The translations under genes and the position numbers were made by a program. 56,262 nucleotides of DNA from VGCC01 sp040381195 (lineage in GTDB: Bacteria > Actinomycetota > Actinomycetes > S36-B12), in contig JBEIHR010000002.1 in the NCBI GenBank assembly GCA_040381195.1, positions 1 through 56,262 on the forward strand, in the 5' to 3' direction. Below the pieces are notes generated by a model. The model was given only the letters and a program-made list of their open reading frames with translations, was not told the DNA's origin and searched no databases. Below are positions 8,313 through 15,524 of this stretch, in pieces (position 1 is the stretch's first letter; each line of letters begins with the position of its first letter).

Positions 8313-9826
8313 CAGCGCGCCCCGGCGGCCGGGAGCGCACCGCTCATCAGATACGCATCGACGATGCGCCGCACACATGCGGAACCCTCCCCATACGCCG
8401 TGTGTCCATCGCCGACGTAGGTCACCAGGCTGCTCGTCGGCAACTGCGCGTGCAGGTTCCGCGCCCAGGCGTAGGGGGTGGCAGGGTCGTAGCGCGTGCC
8501 GATGATCAAGATGCCGGCTGAGGTCGTGCTCGTGACCGGCTCGGGGGCTTCGGCGGAGTGTCCAAACCAGGTGCTGCACGGGGCATTGCCCCAGGACATG
8601 GCGCGTGCCAGATCGGGGACAACGGCGTCGCGGGCCCAGGTCTGCGCAGCGTGTGCCAATCCAGCCCGTCCGGGAGGCGCGGGGAAGTCCCAGCATCCGA
8701 TGGCGTAGAAGGCCGAGTGGACATTCGAGCCGTAGGAGTTGGGCCCGACCCGATTGCTGGCGAGTGCTGCAAGCTCGGCGAGTCCAGTGCCGTTCCCCCG
8801 GCGAGCTGACTCGAGTGCATCCTCGAGTAGCGGCCAGAGGTCCGTGCTGTACATGCTGAAGAAGAGGGCGGTGATCGCCTCGGCTTGGACCACGGGGGCG
8901 CCCCGATCCGTACGGAGCGGCGAACGATCGACACGTGCGAGGAGCGCGTTGATGGTGGCGATCACCTCGCGTGGTGAGGAGCCGAGGGCGCAGGACTGTG
9001 TCCGACTGCAGTTCCGGGCGAAGCGGGTGAGGGCCATCTGGAAGCCCTGGGATTGCCCGCGCGAGAGCTGCATCGCGTTGAGCGATGGATCCACGGCGCC
9101 ATCGAGGACCATGCGGCCGATCCGGGAGGGGAACTTCTCCGCGTAGGCGGCTCCCAGTTGCGTCCCATAGGAGAACCCGAACCAGTGGAGGAGTTCTTGG
9201 TTGAGCACGGAACGCACGATGTCCATGTCCTGGACAGTCGCTTCCGAACCGACGTGGCGGGCGATCCCCGGTGACATGCGCAGGCATCCGCGACCGATCG
9301 CGGCAGCTCGGCGCAGCAAGGTCGTGATCTCCGTGGGGGTGTCGGGCGAGGAATCCGTACGGAGCCACCGAGTCGTCTCCGGGCCGGTGAGACAGGTGAC
9401 CGCGGTGGAGTCCTCCACGCCGCGGGGATCGAAGCCGACGATGTCGTAGATCGCCCGCACCTCGCGGGGGAGTTGCTCGGCGAAGTACGGAACGTATTCG
9501 GTGGCCGAGGATCCCGGCCCACCCGGATTGACCAGGAGCACCGGCCGCGTGCCGTCGGGCGCCGTCGGCGCGGCGGCCCGAACGGACAGGGCGATGCGGG
9601 CCCCGCCGGGGTCGGCATAGTCGAGGGGCACGGAGATGTCCGCACACCAGGACCCCTGGCCGCAGGCCCGCCACGGGGGTTGCTGGGTGCGATAGGCGTC
9701 CAGGCCATCCGCCCGGGCGGGGGCCGGGGCGAGCACGGTGCCGAGCACCAGGCCCAGCGCCAGGAGCCAGCGCATGGTCCAGGGTAGGACGACGGCGTGG
9801 CGGCGGTCCGCGTGAGTCCCGGTCAT
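8309..9826 (-). CDS. Secreted alpha/beta hydrolase, TAP-like C-terminus
   Basis: An exported hydrolase of about 505 residues similar to the Streptomyces tripeptidyl aminopeptidase/SlpD group. A signal peptide (MRWLLALGLVLGTVLAPAPARA) lies at residues 18-39, the nucleophile Ser219 is in GFSYGT, the oxyanion motif NPGGPG is at 100-105, and the acid and His are in GTRYDPATP and GDGHTAY near the end. The many Cys residues suit an extracellular enzyme. The start is uncertain: ATG 9826 leaves a 17-residue cytoplasmic leader, ATG 9775 starts at the signal peptide, and neither has a good ribosome site. Upstream on the same strand lies the hairpin-rich RNA candidate and its terminator-like stem. Confidence 0.88.
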   Translation of the reverse strand: MTGTHADRRHAVVLPWTMRWLLALGLVLGTVLAPAPARADGLDAYRTQQPPWRACGQGSWCADISVPLDYADPGGARIALSVRAAAPTAPDGTRPVLLVNPGGPGSSATEYVPYFAEQLPREVRAIYDIVGFDPRGVEDSTAVTCLTGPETTRWLRTDSSPDTPTEITTLLRRAAAIGRGCLRMSPGIARHVGSEATVQDMDIVRSVLNQELLHWFGFSYGTQLGAAYAEKFPSRIGRMVLDGAVDPSLNAMQLSRGQSQGFQMALTRFARNCSRTQSCALGSSPREVIATINALLARVDRSPLRTDRGAPVVQAEAITALFFSMYSTDLWPLLEDALESARRGNGTGLAELAALASNRVGPNSYGSNVHSAFYAIGCWDFPAPPGRAGLAHAAQTWARDAVVPDLARAMSWGNAPCSTWFGHSAEAPEPVTSTTSAGILIIGTRYDPATPYAWARNLHAQLPTSSLVTYVGDGHTAYGEGSACVRRIVDAYLMSGALPAAGARC

Positions 9827-9867
9827 GGACAATGAAACCGGTGGAGGCGGCGACCGCCCACACGCGA

Positions 9868-9902
9868 CGAGGCCCCTCGAAGTATGAGTTCGAGGGGCCT
9901 CG
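9868..9902 (-). terminator. Strong 14-bp hairpin at the 3' end of the structured RNA
   Basis: The arms 9868-9881 and 9889-9902 are perfect complements (CGAGGCCCCTCGAA with a seven-base loop). No U-tract follows in either direction, as is common for actinobacterial terminators. It separates the RNA candidate from the hydrolase gene. Confidence 0.6.
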
Positions 9903-10107
9903 CCATGAAGTCGGGCTCAGGTCTCCGGTCTCCCGGGCTTCCGCGGCTGTGCAGTCCGCGGTGCTCACTCCGGCGTTGCCGCCTTTGCTGACCGAGTCTT
10001 TCCGACTCCGCGTTACCTTCCACCTCGCCGACCCCGCCAGCACCCGGGGTCTTTCCGGTCGAACCGTTAGGCGTTGCTTCCGATCTCGCCCGCACCTTGC
10101 GGTGCGT
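9868..10107 (-). ncRNA. Candidate structured RNA of about 240 nt, family not recognised
   Basis: The gene-free stretch between tgt and the hydrolase folds, read on the minus strand, into successive hairpins: 10091-10106 (6 bp, loop GCAA), 10056-10066 (4 bp), 10031-10050 (5 bp), 9994-10008 (5 bp, loop GGAAA), 9972-9983 (4 bp, loop GCAA), 9941-9961 (6 bp plus an inner 3 bp), 9925-9936 (4 bp, loop GAGA), and the terminal stem 9868-9902. Three loops are GNRA on this strand only. Bases 10039-10044 can also pair with 9960-9965, closing a junction around the 9972 and 9994 hairpins. A TTGACT at 10128-10133 could be a -35. I looked for RNase P, tmRNA, 6S, SRP, ydaO, cobalamin and c-di-GMP motifs and found none. 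It could be an independent RNA or a long leader of the hydrolase gene. The rest of 9827-10252 is AT-richer DNA holding the tgt promoter. Confidence 0.55.
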
Positions 10108-10127
10108 AGGTAATTTCTAACAGTCGA

Positions 10128-10133
10128 AGTCAA
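10128..10133 (-). promoter_or_regulatory. TTGACT -35-like box upstream of the RNA candidate
   Basis: TTGACT reads on the minus strand in an AT-richer stretch just before the first hairpin. TACCTA at 10107-10112 could be a -10 with a short 14-base spacer, so the pairing is weak. Confidence 0.3.
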
Positions 10134-10217
10134 GGCACCACAAGTGGTTTTCCAAAGATTTTCTAGGAAATCCTGACCCACGGATCACATCACGTCACAC
10201 ACGTGTCGTTTCATCAC

Positions 10218-10223
10218 TACAGT
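10218..10223 (+). promoter_or_regulatory. Candidate -10 box of tgt
   Basis: TACAGT lies 29 bases before the GTG chosen for tgt and would give a leader of about 22 bases. The same hexamer precedes the L,D-transpeptidase and glyA genes. Confidence 0.4.
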
Positions 10224-10252
10224 TCACCGACTCGCACCGATTGGATGACCCT

Positions 10253-11473
10253 GTGAGCTTCGCTGTGACCGCGCGGATGCCCGATGACCGGGGTCGGGTG
10301 GGAGTCCTGTGCACCCCGCACGGCGATATCGCGACCCCGGCCTTCATCCCAGTGGGCACGCGGGCGAGTGTCAAAGCGGTCCTGCCCGAGTCGATGCGGG
10401 AGTTGGGCGCCCAAGCGTTGCTGGCCAACGCCTATCACCTGTATCTGCAACCGGGAGCGGACATCGTCGACGCGGCCGGCGGTCTCGGTGCGTTCATGAA
10501 CTGGCCGGGACCGACATTCACCGACAGCGGTGGGTTCCAAGTTCTATCCCTCGGCGTCGGTTTCAAGAAGATCCTCGCGATGGATGTCCAGGGGCGCGAG
10601 CGGGACGATGTCGTCGCGCCCGGGAAGGATCGACTCGCCCACGTCGACGACGACGGTGTGACATTCAAGTCCCATCTCGACGGAACCATGCACCGCTTCA
10701 CATCGGAGATATCGATGCGCGTGCAACATCAACTTGGTGCCGACATCATCTTCGCATTCGACGAGTGCACCACCCTGATGAACACGTACGAGTACCAGGT
10801 GAGGGCACTGGAACGAACCTCGGCGTGGGCGCGCCGATGTCTGGCTGCGCACAACGAGTTGACACGGGAGAGTCCTGCACGATCTCCCCAGGCGCTCTAC
10901 GCCGTCGTCCAGGGCGCGCAGTATGAAGACCTGCGTCGACGGTCCGCACGGGAACTGGCCGACATGTCCGTGGACGGCCGCGGATTCGAGGGGTTCGGTA
11001 TCGGAGGCGCGCTCGAGAAGCCCCGTTTGGCCGAGATCGTGGGATGGGTCACCGACGAGTTGCCCGAGGATCGACCGCGGCACCTACTCGGCATCGGGGA
11101 CCCCGATGACCTGTTCACGGGAATCGAGTCGGGGGCCGACACATTCGACTGCGTGGCTCCGTCCCGTGTGGCCCGCAATGCGGCTCTGCACGCACCAACG
11201 GGACGCTTCAACATCACGGGAGCCGACTATCGCCGACAATTCATACCGATCGACGACGAATGCGACTGCTACACGTGCACCCACTACACACGTGCCTACC
11301 TGCATCACGCGTTCAAATCGAAGGAAATGATCGCCTTCACCCTGGCCACGATCCACAATGAGCGGTTCATCGTGGGTCTGGTCGACAGGATCCGGGACGC
11401 GATCAGTTCAGGGGAGTATCCGGAGTTCAAGCGGGAGTTCCTCGGGCGCTACTACGGCCGGGTCACCCGCTGA
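10253..11473 (+). CDS. tgt: tRNA-guanine transglycosylase
   Basis: The enzyme exchanges G34 of GUN-anticodon tRNAs for a queuine precursor in queuosine modification. The 406 residues include DSGGFQ at 91-96 with the general-acid Asp91, the nucleophile region FDCVAPSRVARN, and the zinc site CDCYTCTHYTRAYLHH. GTG 10253 (VSFAVTARMPDD) fits the family start and has a weak GGAT upstream; a TTG twelve bases earlier is also possible. It converges with yhhQ with an 11-base overlap, so base exchange and precursor uptake sit side by side. No queC/D/E/F genes are in the window. Confidence 0.95.
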   Translation: MSFAVTARMPDDRGRVGVLCTPHGDIATPAFIPVGTRASVKAVLPESMRELGAQALLANAYHLYLQPGADIVDAAGGLGAFMNWPGPTFTDSGGFQVLSLGVGFKKILAMDVQGRERDDVVAPGKDRLAHVDDDGVTFKSHLDGTMHRFTSEISMRVQHQLGADIIFAFDECTTLMNTYEYQVRALERTSAWARRCLAAHNELTRESPARSPQALYAVVQGAQYEDLRRRSARELADMSVDGRGFEGFGIGGALEKPRLAEIVGWVTDELPEDRPRHLLGIGDPDDLFTGIESGADTFDCVAPSRVARNAALHAPTGRFNITGADYRRQFIPIDDECDCYTCTHYTRAYLHHAFKSKEMIAFTLATIHNERFIVGLVDRIRDAISSGEYPEFKREFLGRYYGRVTR

Positions 11474-12179
11474 GCGCGTAGCTCGGCTCGCGCCTCTTGA
11501 CCCAACCGATTACCGGGTAGGTGACGGGCAGGAGGACCACCTCGAGCAGCGTCTTGTAGAGGTAGCCGTAGATCACGTAGTTGAGGAACTCCGGGCCGGT
11601 GATGATCCCGTAGAAGGCGATCGTGCAGAAGACGACGGTGTCGGCGAGTTCGCCCACCGCGGTCGAGCCGATGAGTCGAGCCCAGAGTGCCCTTTCCTGG
11701 GTGCGACGCTTGATCCTCACCAAGACGTAGGCATTAAGAAGTTGGCCGACCAGGTAGCCGGCGATGCTCGCGATGACTATGCGCGGAACGAATCCGAGCA
11801 CCGCTTCGAACGAGTCCTGGTGTGCATAGCCGTCGGCCGGCGGTGCGTACTGGACCGCGAGGAATGTCATCGCAGCAAGTACCAGCATGACGAACCCCAA
11901 CACGATCGCCCTGCGGGCTGCCTTGAAGCCGTACACCTCGGACAGGATGTCTCCGATGATGTAGGCAAGGGGGAAGAGGAAGACCCCTCCGTCGGTGATG
12001 ATGGGACTGATCGCGAATCCACCGATCGACACGTCCGGTCCGAACTCGATGAGCTTGGTTGCTCCGATGTTGGAGATGAGCAGCACCGCGACGAAAACTC
12101 CGACAATCATCGGGTAGAGGCTCGACCCGGTCGTCGCGAAGTGAACGGTCCGCTCCGGGAGTCGTGGCGTCGCGTTCAT
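11463..12179 (-). CDS. yhhQ: Queuosine precursor transporter, VUT/YhhQ family
   Basis: A 238-residue membrane protein of the QPTR (YhhQ) family, which imports queuosine precursors. It has about six membrane segments, and characteristic stretches such as LISNIGATKLI, FPLAYIIGDILSEVYGFK, AYVLVRIKRRTQ and GELADTVVF. Its location tail-to-tail with tgt supports a role in queuosine salvage. The ATG is only four bases from the 3' end of tRNA-Arg on the same strand, leaving no room for a ribosome site; processing of the tRNA 3' end would leave an almost leaderless message. A start further inside the gene would cut the conserved first membrane segment. Confidence 0.9.
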   Translation of the reverse strand: MNATPRLPERTVHFATTGSSLYPMIVGVFVAVLLISNIGATKLIEFGPDVSIGGFAISPIITDGGVFLFPLAYIIGDILSEVYGFKAARRAIVLGFVMLVLAAMTFLAVQYAPPADGYAHQDSFEAVLGFVPRIVIASIAGYLVGQLLNAYVLVRIKRRTQERALWARLIGSTAVGELADTVVFCTIAFYGIITGPEFLNYVIYGYLYKTLLEVVLLPVTYPVIGWVKRREPSYALSG

Positions 12180-12183
12180 GGTG

Positions 12184-12256
12184 CGCCCCCGGCAGGATTC
12201 GAACCTGCGACCTTCGGTACCGGAAACCGGCGCTCTATCCCCTGAGCTACGGGGGC
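12184..12256 (-). tRNA. tRNA-Arg(CCG)
   Basis: A 73-base cloverleaf: acceptor stem GCCCCCG/CGGGGGC, D arm GCTC-AGGGGATA-GAGC, anticodon loop TTCCGGT with anticodon CCG, T arm GCAGG-TTCGAAT-CCTGC, discriminator G. It decodes CGG. The outermost anticodon-stem pair is C27-A43, a mismatch. CCA is not encoded. It is 1.6 kb from argS on the opposite strand and immediately precedes yhhQ. Confidence 0.96.
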
Positions 12257-12299
12257 TGGGGGACCGTCAGGTTAGCAGCGCGTCCACGATGATGGTCCC

Positions 12300-13178
12300 G
12301 TGCCGACCTTCGATATCCCGCGCCTCGTCTCGCGCGGACGCGTGGTCGCGGATGTCCATGCGCGCTCGAACGGCTCGCTCGTTGCGGCTGGTCTCGCCTT
12401 CTACACCTTCTTCGCGCTCGCCCCTGCCGCCGTCGCGATCGGAGCGATCGCGGGCGTGTTCCTTTCACCGGCGGATCTCTCCAGTGCCTGGAAGGAACTG
12501 CTCGCGCGTAGTCCCGACTCGTTGAGTGCCCTGCAGCCGGCGGTGGATGGACTCACGCAGGTCGCGATGACCGCCTCGGGCGGCGTGGCACTCATCACCA
12601 GCGCGTCGGCCCTTGTGGTGGCGATCTACGCCGCGTCGAAGAGCGTGTACGGCGTGCGTCTCGCAATGACGACCTCCTTGTCCGGAAGCGTGCCGCAGGC
12701 AGGATTCGCGCTTCGGATCGTGTCCGCGGTGGTCGCCCTCGTGGTGCTCATCGGCATCGTCGTGGGCCTCTGCCTGATCACCGTTCTGCCGAGTTTCCTC
12801 AAGGCGTTGGGACTCGATGCACCCGCCGGAACGCGCTACGGCCTGCTCAACTGGTTTCTCGTAGCACTCGTGACCTGGGTGCTGGTGTTCCTCACCTTCC
12901 GGAAGGCACCCGTCGGTGGGAGTGATGCGCGATGGACGTCACCGGGTGTGATCGTCGCGGTGCTGTGGATCATCGGTGCGATCGCTGCCTTCGGCCTCTA
13001 CAGCGCGTGGTCATCCGCGGTCGGTGCGGCACTCCTGGTCTACGGCGCCCCGATTGCGCTTCTGCTGTGGCTCTACCTCGTCGCCCTCGGTCTGCTCATC
13101 GGTGCTGCTGTGGAGGCAGCGTCAGGAGGAGAACCAGCGCGGGGGGCCGGCGACCAGGGCGGTGACGAAAGCTCCTAG
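12300..13178 (+). CDS. YihY/virulence factor BrkB family membrane protein
   Basis: A 292-residue integral membrane protein of the YihY/BrkB family, six or so membrane helices, starting with the typical GLAFYTFFALAPAAVAIG segment and continuing with LITSASALVVAIYAA and YAPxxLLLWLYL-like YGAPIALLLWLYL. The molecular role of the family is not settled (mycobacterial YhjD is linked to lipid transport). The C-terminal tail is Gly/Asp-rich. The GTG start lies close behind the tRNA on the other strand. The 3' end overlaps a small convergent frame by 57 bases. Confidence 0.88.
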   Translation: MPTFDIPRLVSRGRVVADVHARSNGSLVAAGLAFYTFFALAPAAVAIGAIAGVFLSPADLSSAWKELLARSPDSLSALQPAVDGLTQVAMTASGGVALITSASALVVAIYAASKSVYGVRLAMTTSLSGSVPQAGFALRIVSAVVALVVLIGIVVGLCLITVLPSFLKALGLDAPAGTRYGLLNWFLVALVTWVLVFLTFRKAPVGGSDARWTSPGVIVAVLWIIGAIAAFGLYSAWSSAVGAALLVYGAPIALLLWLYLVALGLLIGAAVEAASGGEPARGAGDQGGDESS

Positions 13179-13355
13179 CGCCGCGCCGAAGCCCATCGAC
13201 ACGCTGCCGAGGAAAGGCAGGAGCAGTCCGGCCACCCAGCCCGTCACGCCGACGCCCACACCCGCAACGACCGCGAAGGCGATCCGCCCCGAGCGTTGCC
13301 CGGGGATCCGGGCCGGCTCGCGGGACGATCCGAGGTACTTCTCGATGTCATCCAT
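13122..13355 (-). CDS. Small hypothetical two-TM protein
   Basis: A 77-residue frame starting MDDIEKYLGSSREPARI with two hydrophobic segments (about 27-50 and 54-70) and an RWFSS end. The start is uncertain: ATG 13355 has GGAGG only one base away, while ATG 13373 has none. It follows cspA on the same strand beyond a terminator hairpin. The 57-base overlap with the YihY gene is unusual for this window, so the gene could be shorter or spurious. No family recognised. Confidence 0.5.
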   Translation of the reverse strand: MDDIEKYLGSSREPARIPGQRSGRIAFAVVAGVGVGVTGWVAGLLLPFLGSVSMGFGAALGAFVTALVAGPPRWFSS

Positions 13356-13387
13356 ACCTCCAGTGTCACCCATGCCGACACAAAGAC

Positions 13388-13419
13388 ATCGGCCCCGTCC
13401 CTTGCGGGGCGGGGCCGAT
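13388..13419 (-). terminator. Rho-independent-like terminator of cspA
   Basis: A perfect 10-bp stem (ATCGGCCCCG with CGGGGCCGAT) and a 12-base loop sit 19 bases after the cold-shock stop codon, followed on the minus strand by GTCTTTGTG. Confidence 0.75.
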
Positions 13420-13438
13420 GCAAGCCTGATGGTGGAAC

Positions 13439-13642
13439 TCAGGCGATACGGACCTTGTCCGCCTGAGGTCCCTTCGGACCCTGGGTGATCTCGAACTCGA
13501 CCAGCTGGTTCTCCTCCAGCGAGCGGTAGCCATCGGCCTCGATCGCGGAGTAGTGGACGAATACATCGGGACCACCGTCGGCCTGGGCGATGAAGCCGTA
13601 GCCCTTTTCGGCGTTGAACCACTTGACGGTTCCTTGAGCCAT
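13439..13642 (-). CDS. cspA: Cold-shock protein, CspA family
   Basis: A 67-residue single cold-shock domain that binds single-stranded RNA and DNA. RNP1 is KGYGFIAQ and RNP2 is VFVHYSAI; the start MAQGTVKWFNAEKGYGF is typical of actinobacterial CspA. AAGGAG lies about ten bases before the ATG. The transcript would have a long leader if the TATGCT box at 13792-13797 is its -10, as expected for cold-shock mRNAs, and ends at the hairpin just downstream. Confidence 0.97.
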   Translation of the reverse strand: MAQGTVKWFNAEKGYGFIAQADGGPDVFVHYSAIEADGYRSLEENQLVEFEITQGPKGPQADKVRIA

Positions 13643-13791
13643 GATGCGCGTTCTCCTTGCAGTAGGTGGCGCCGAACACCTCGCCCGGCACCGGCAGATC
13701 CGCAAACCTACGTTCGGGATCTGATGGTGCTCAGAGATTCGCGACCCGGGGGCCACGCCAAACGGTCGTGCTCATGGTTCTGCCTGCCAGC

Positions 13792-13797
13792 AGCATA
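13792..13797 (-). promoter_or_regulatory. Candidate -10 box of cspA with a leader of about 140 nt
   Basis: TATGCT reads on the minus strand 150 bases before the cspA ATG. The 13643-13846 gap holds no gene; it contains this leader and the argS promoter. Confidence 0.35.
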
Positions 13798-13834
13798 ACC
13801 ACATCCGGGGCCCCCGTGTACCACGGCCAGTGGA

Positions 13835-13840
13835 TACCCT
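13835..13840 (+). promoter_or_regulatory. Candidate -10 box of a leaderless argS mRNA
   Basis: TACCCT is six bases before GTG 13847. No ribosome site is present. Confidence 0.5.
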
Positions 13841-13846
13841 CGCGCG

Positions 13847-15505
13847 GTGACCATCGACGAACTACGTGCGCTCGTCGACGCGCAGGTGCGAGCGTGGGCC
13901 ACGGACGCGGGTGTCACCCTCCCCACGAACTGGTCCGCCGAGCTGGAGCGACCGAAATCCCGGGATCATGGGGACTACGCAACCAACGCCGCACTCACCC
14001 TCGCGAAGGTCTCCGGAACCCCCCCGCGCGAGATCGGTCACGCGCTTGCCGAGCGTCTCGGGGCCGCCCCGGGGATCGCGGCGGCTGAGGTAGCCGGCCC
14101 GGGCTTCGTCAATCTTCGTCTTGAATCCGCGGCGCAGGGGGAAATCGCCCGGGTCGCGGTCACAACGGGGGCGGACTTCGGGCGTGGGTCGGCGCTCCGG
14201 GGAAAGAAGGTGAACGTCGAATTCATCTCGGCGAATCCGACAGGCCCCCTTCATCTCGGTCACACCCGCTGGGCGGCCGTCGGTGATGCCCTCGCCCGAG
14301 TCCTGGCCGCGGCCGGCGCCGAAGTGACCACGGAGTTCTACATCAACGACCGCGGTGTCCAGATGGATCGCTTTGGTGCCTCTGTGATGGCGGCGGCACA
14401 TGGCCAGCCGGTTCCCGACGACGGTTACCACGGTGGTTACATCACCGATCTCGCTGCTCGCGTCGTTCAGGCGCAGCCGGGGATCACCGAACTTCCGGAA
14501 CAGGAGCAGTTCATCGCCTTCCGCGAGGCTGCCTACGCCGAACAGCTCGCGCAGCAGCAGGCCGTGCTGCGGATCTTCCGCACAACCTTCGACGTGTGGT
14601 ACTCCGAGCGAACCCTTCATGAATCGGGAGCAGTGGCGCGCGGCATCGAGGTACTCAGGTCCGGGGGGCATACCTATGACGAGGGTGGCGCACTGTGGTT
14701 GCGCACCACGGACTTCGGTGATGACAAGGATCGGGTTCTGCTCAAGGCGGACGGTGAGTACACCTACTTCGCCTCCGACACCGCGTACTACGTCGACAAG
14801 CGTGCCCGGGGTTTCGATCTGGCGATCTACCTGCTGGGGGCGGACCACCACGGCTACGTGAACCGCTTGCGAGCGGTGGCCGCATGCGCGGGAGACGACA
14901 TGAACACCCATGTAGAGGTGCTGATCGGCCAGTTGGTGAAGATCACGCGCGGCGGTGAGGAGGTGCGCCTGTCCAAGCGCGCGGGCACCATCGTCACCCT
15001 CGAGGATCTGGTCGAGGAGGTGGGCGTCGACGCGGCTCGCTACACCCTGACCCGCTACCCGGTGGACTCTCCACTGACGATGGATATCGACGTCATCACC
15101 GCCCACACCAACGACAATCCGGTCTTCTACGTGCAGTACGCCCATGCACGGATCGCGTCCGTTCTGCGCAACGCCCAGGAACTGGGGGTCGACTGGCGCA
15201 GTGCGGACTTCGATCCGGGATTGCTCACCCATGAGAAGGAAAACGATCTCCTCGGGTTGATCGCCGAATTTCCGGGGATCGTCGCCAGTGCGGCCGAGTT
15301 GCGCGAACCCCATCGGATCGCGCGCTACCTCGAGTCGCTGGCAACGAGCTACCACCGCTTCTACGACTCGTGTCGGGTGCTGCCGCGATCCGATGAGAAT
15401 CTCGAGCCGATCCACATCGCGCGCCTTTGGCTGTGCGCCGCTGCCCTCCAGACGTTCGCGAACGGCCTCGGCCTGCTCGGTGTGAGTGCACCAGAACGCA
15501 TGTAG
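13847..15505 (+). CDS. argS: Arginyl-tRNA synthetase
   Basis: Class I synthetase that charges tRNA-Arg, 552 residues. The N-terminal additional domain contains the KSRDHGDYATNAAL segment, the HIGH-type motif is HLGH at 136-139 (NPTGPLHLGHTRWAA), and the KMSKS loop is RLSKRAGT near residue 375. The C-terminal DALR anticodon-binding domain ends with the usual GLLGVSAPERM. GTG 13847 has no ribosome site but a -10-like box six bases upstream. lysA follows after 19 bases, a common actinobacterial argS-lysA-hom order. Confidence 0.97.
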   Translation: MTIDELRALVDAQVRAWATDAGVTLPTNWSAELERPKSRDHGDYATNAALTLAKVSGTPPREIGHALAERLGAAPGIAAAEVAGPGFVNLRLESAAQGEIARVAVTTGADFGRGSALRGKKVNVEFISANPTGPLHLGHTRWAAVGDALARVLAAAGAEVTTEFYINDRGVQMDRFGASVMAAAHGQPVPDDGYHGGYITDLAARVVQAQPGITELPEQEQFIAFREAAYAEQLAQQQAVLRIFRTTFDVWYSERTLHESGAVARGIEVLRSGGHTYDEGGALWLRTTDFGDDKDRVLLKADGEYTYFASDTAYYVDKRARGFDLAIYLLGADHHGYVNRLRAVAACAGDDMNTHVEVLIGQLVKITRGGEEVRLSKRAGTIVTLEDLVEEVGVDAARYTLTRYPVDSPLTMDIDVITAHTNDNPVFYVQYAHARIASVLRNAQELGVDWRSADFDPGLLTHEKENDLLGLIAEFPGIVASAAELREPHRIARYLESLATSYHRFYDSCRVLPRSDENLEPIHIARLWLCAAALQTFANGLGLLGVSAPERM

Positions 15506-15512
15506 GCGGCAC

Positions 15513-15518
15513 TAGCCT
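15513..15518 (+). promoter_or_regulatory. Candidate -10 box of a leaderless lysA mRNA
   Basis: TAGCCT is six bases before GTG 15525, inside the 19-base argS-lysA gap, suggesting an own start for lysA in addition to read-through. Confidence 0.45.
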
Positions 15519-15524
15519 GAACCC

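Noticed and set aside
9823..10095. A 90-codon frame covering the RNA candidate on the minus strand
   Set aside because: Its composition is low-complexity Arg/Gly/Pro/Ser, it has no ribosome site, and the hairpins with GNRA loops explain the sequence better.
9868..10107. RNase P RNA, tmRNA, 6S RNA, SRP RNA or a ydaO, cobalamin or c-di-GMP riboswitch
   Set aside because: None of the conserved cores I know (for example GAGGAAAGTCC of RNase P, the B12 box, or the ydaO core) is present.
7542..10181. An 879-codon open frame on the minus strand
   Set aside because: It runs antisense to the PAC2 gene, out of frame through the hydrolase and across the hairpin-rich region, with Arg/Pro/Gly-rich low-complexity translation and no recognisable motif. 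It is a GC-rich shadow.
12178..12525. A plus-strand frame starting MVRPRQDSNLRPS
   Set aside because: This is the familiar false peptide obtained by translating the antisense strand of a tRNA gene, and the rest of the frame overlaps the YihY gene.
13862..15415. A 517-codon frame opposite argS
   Set aside because: argS carries its HLGH and KMSKS-type motifs in an uninterrupted frame; the opposite frame has none.
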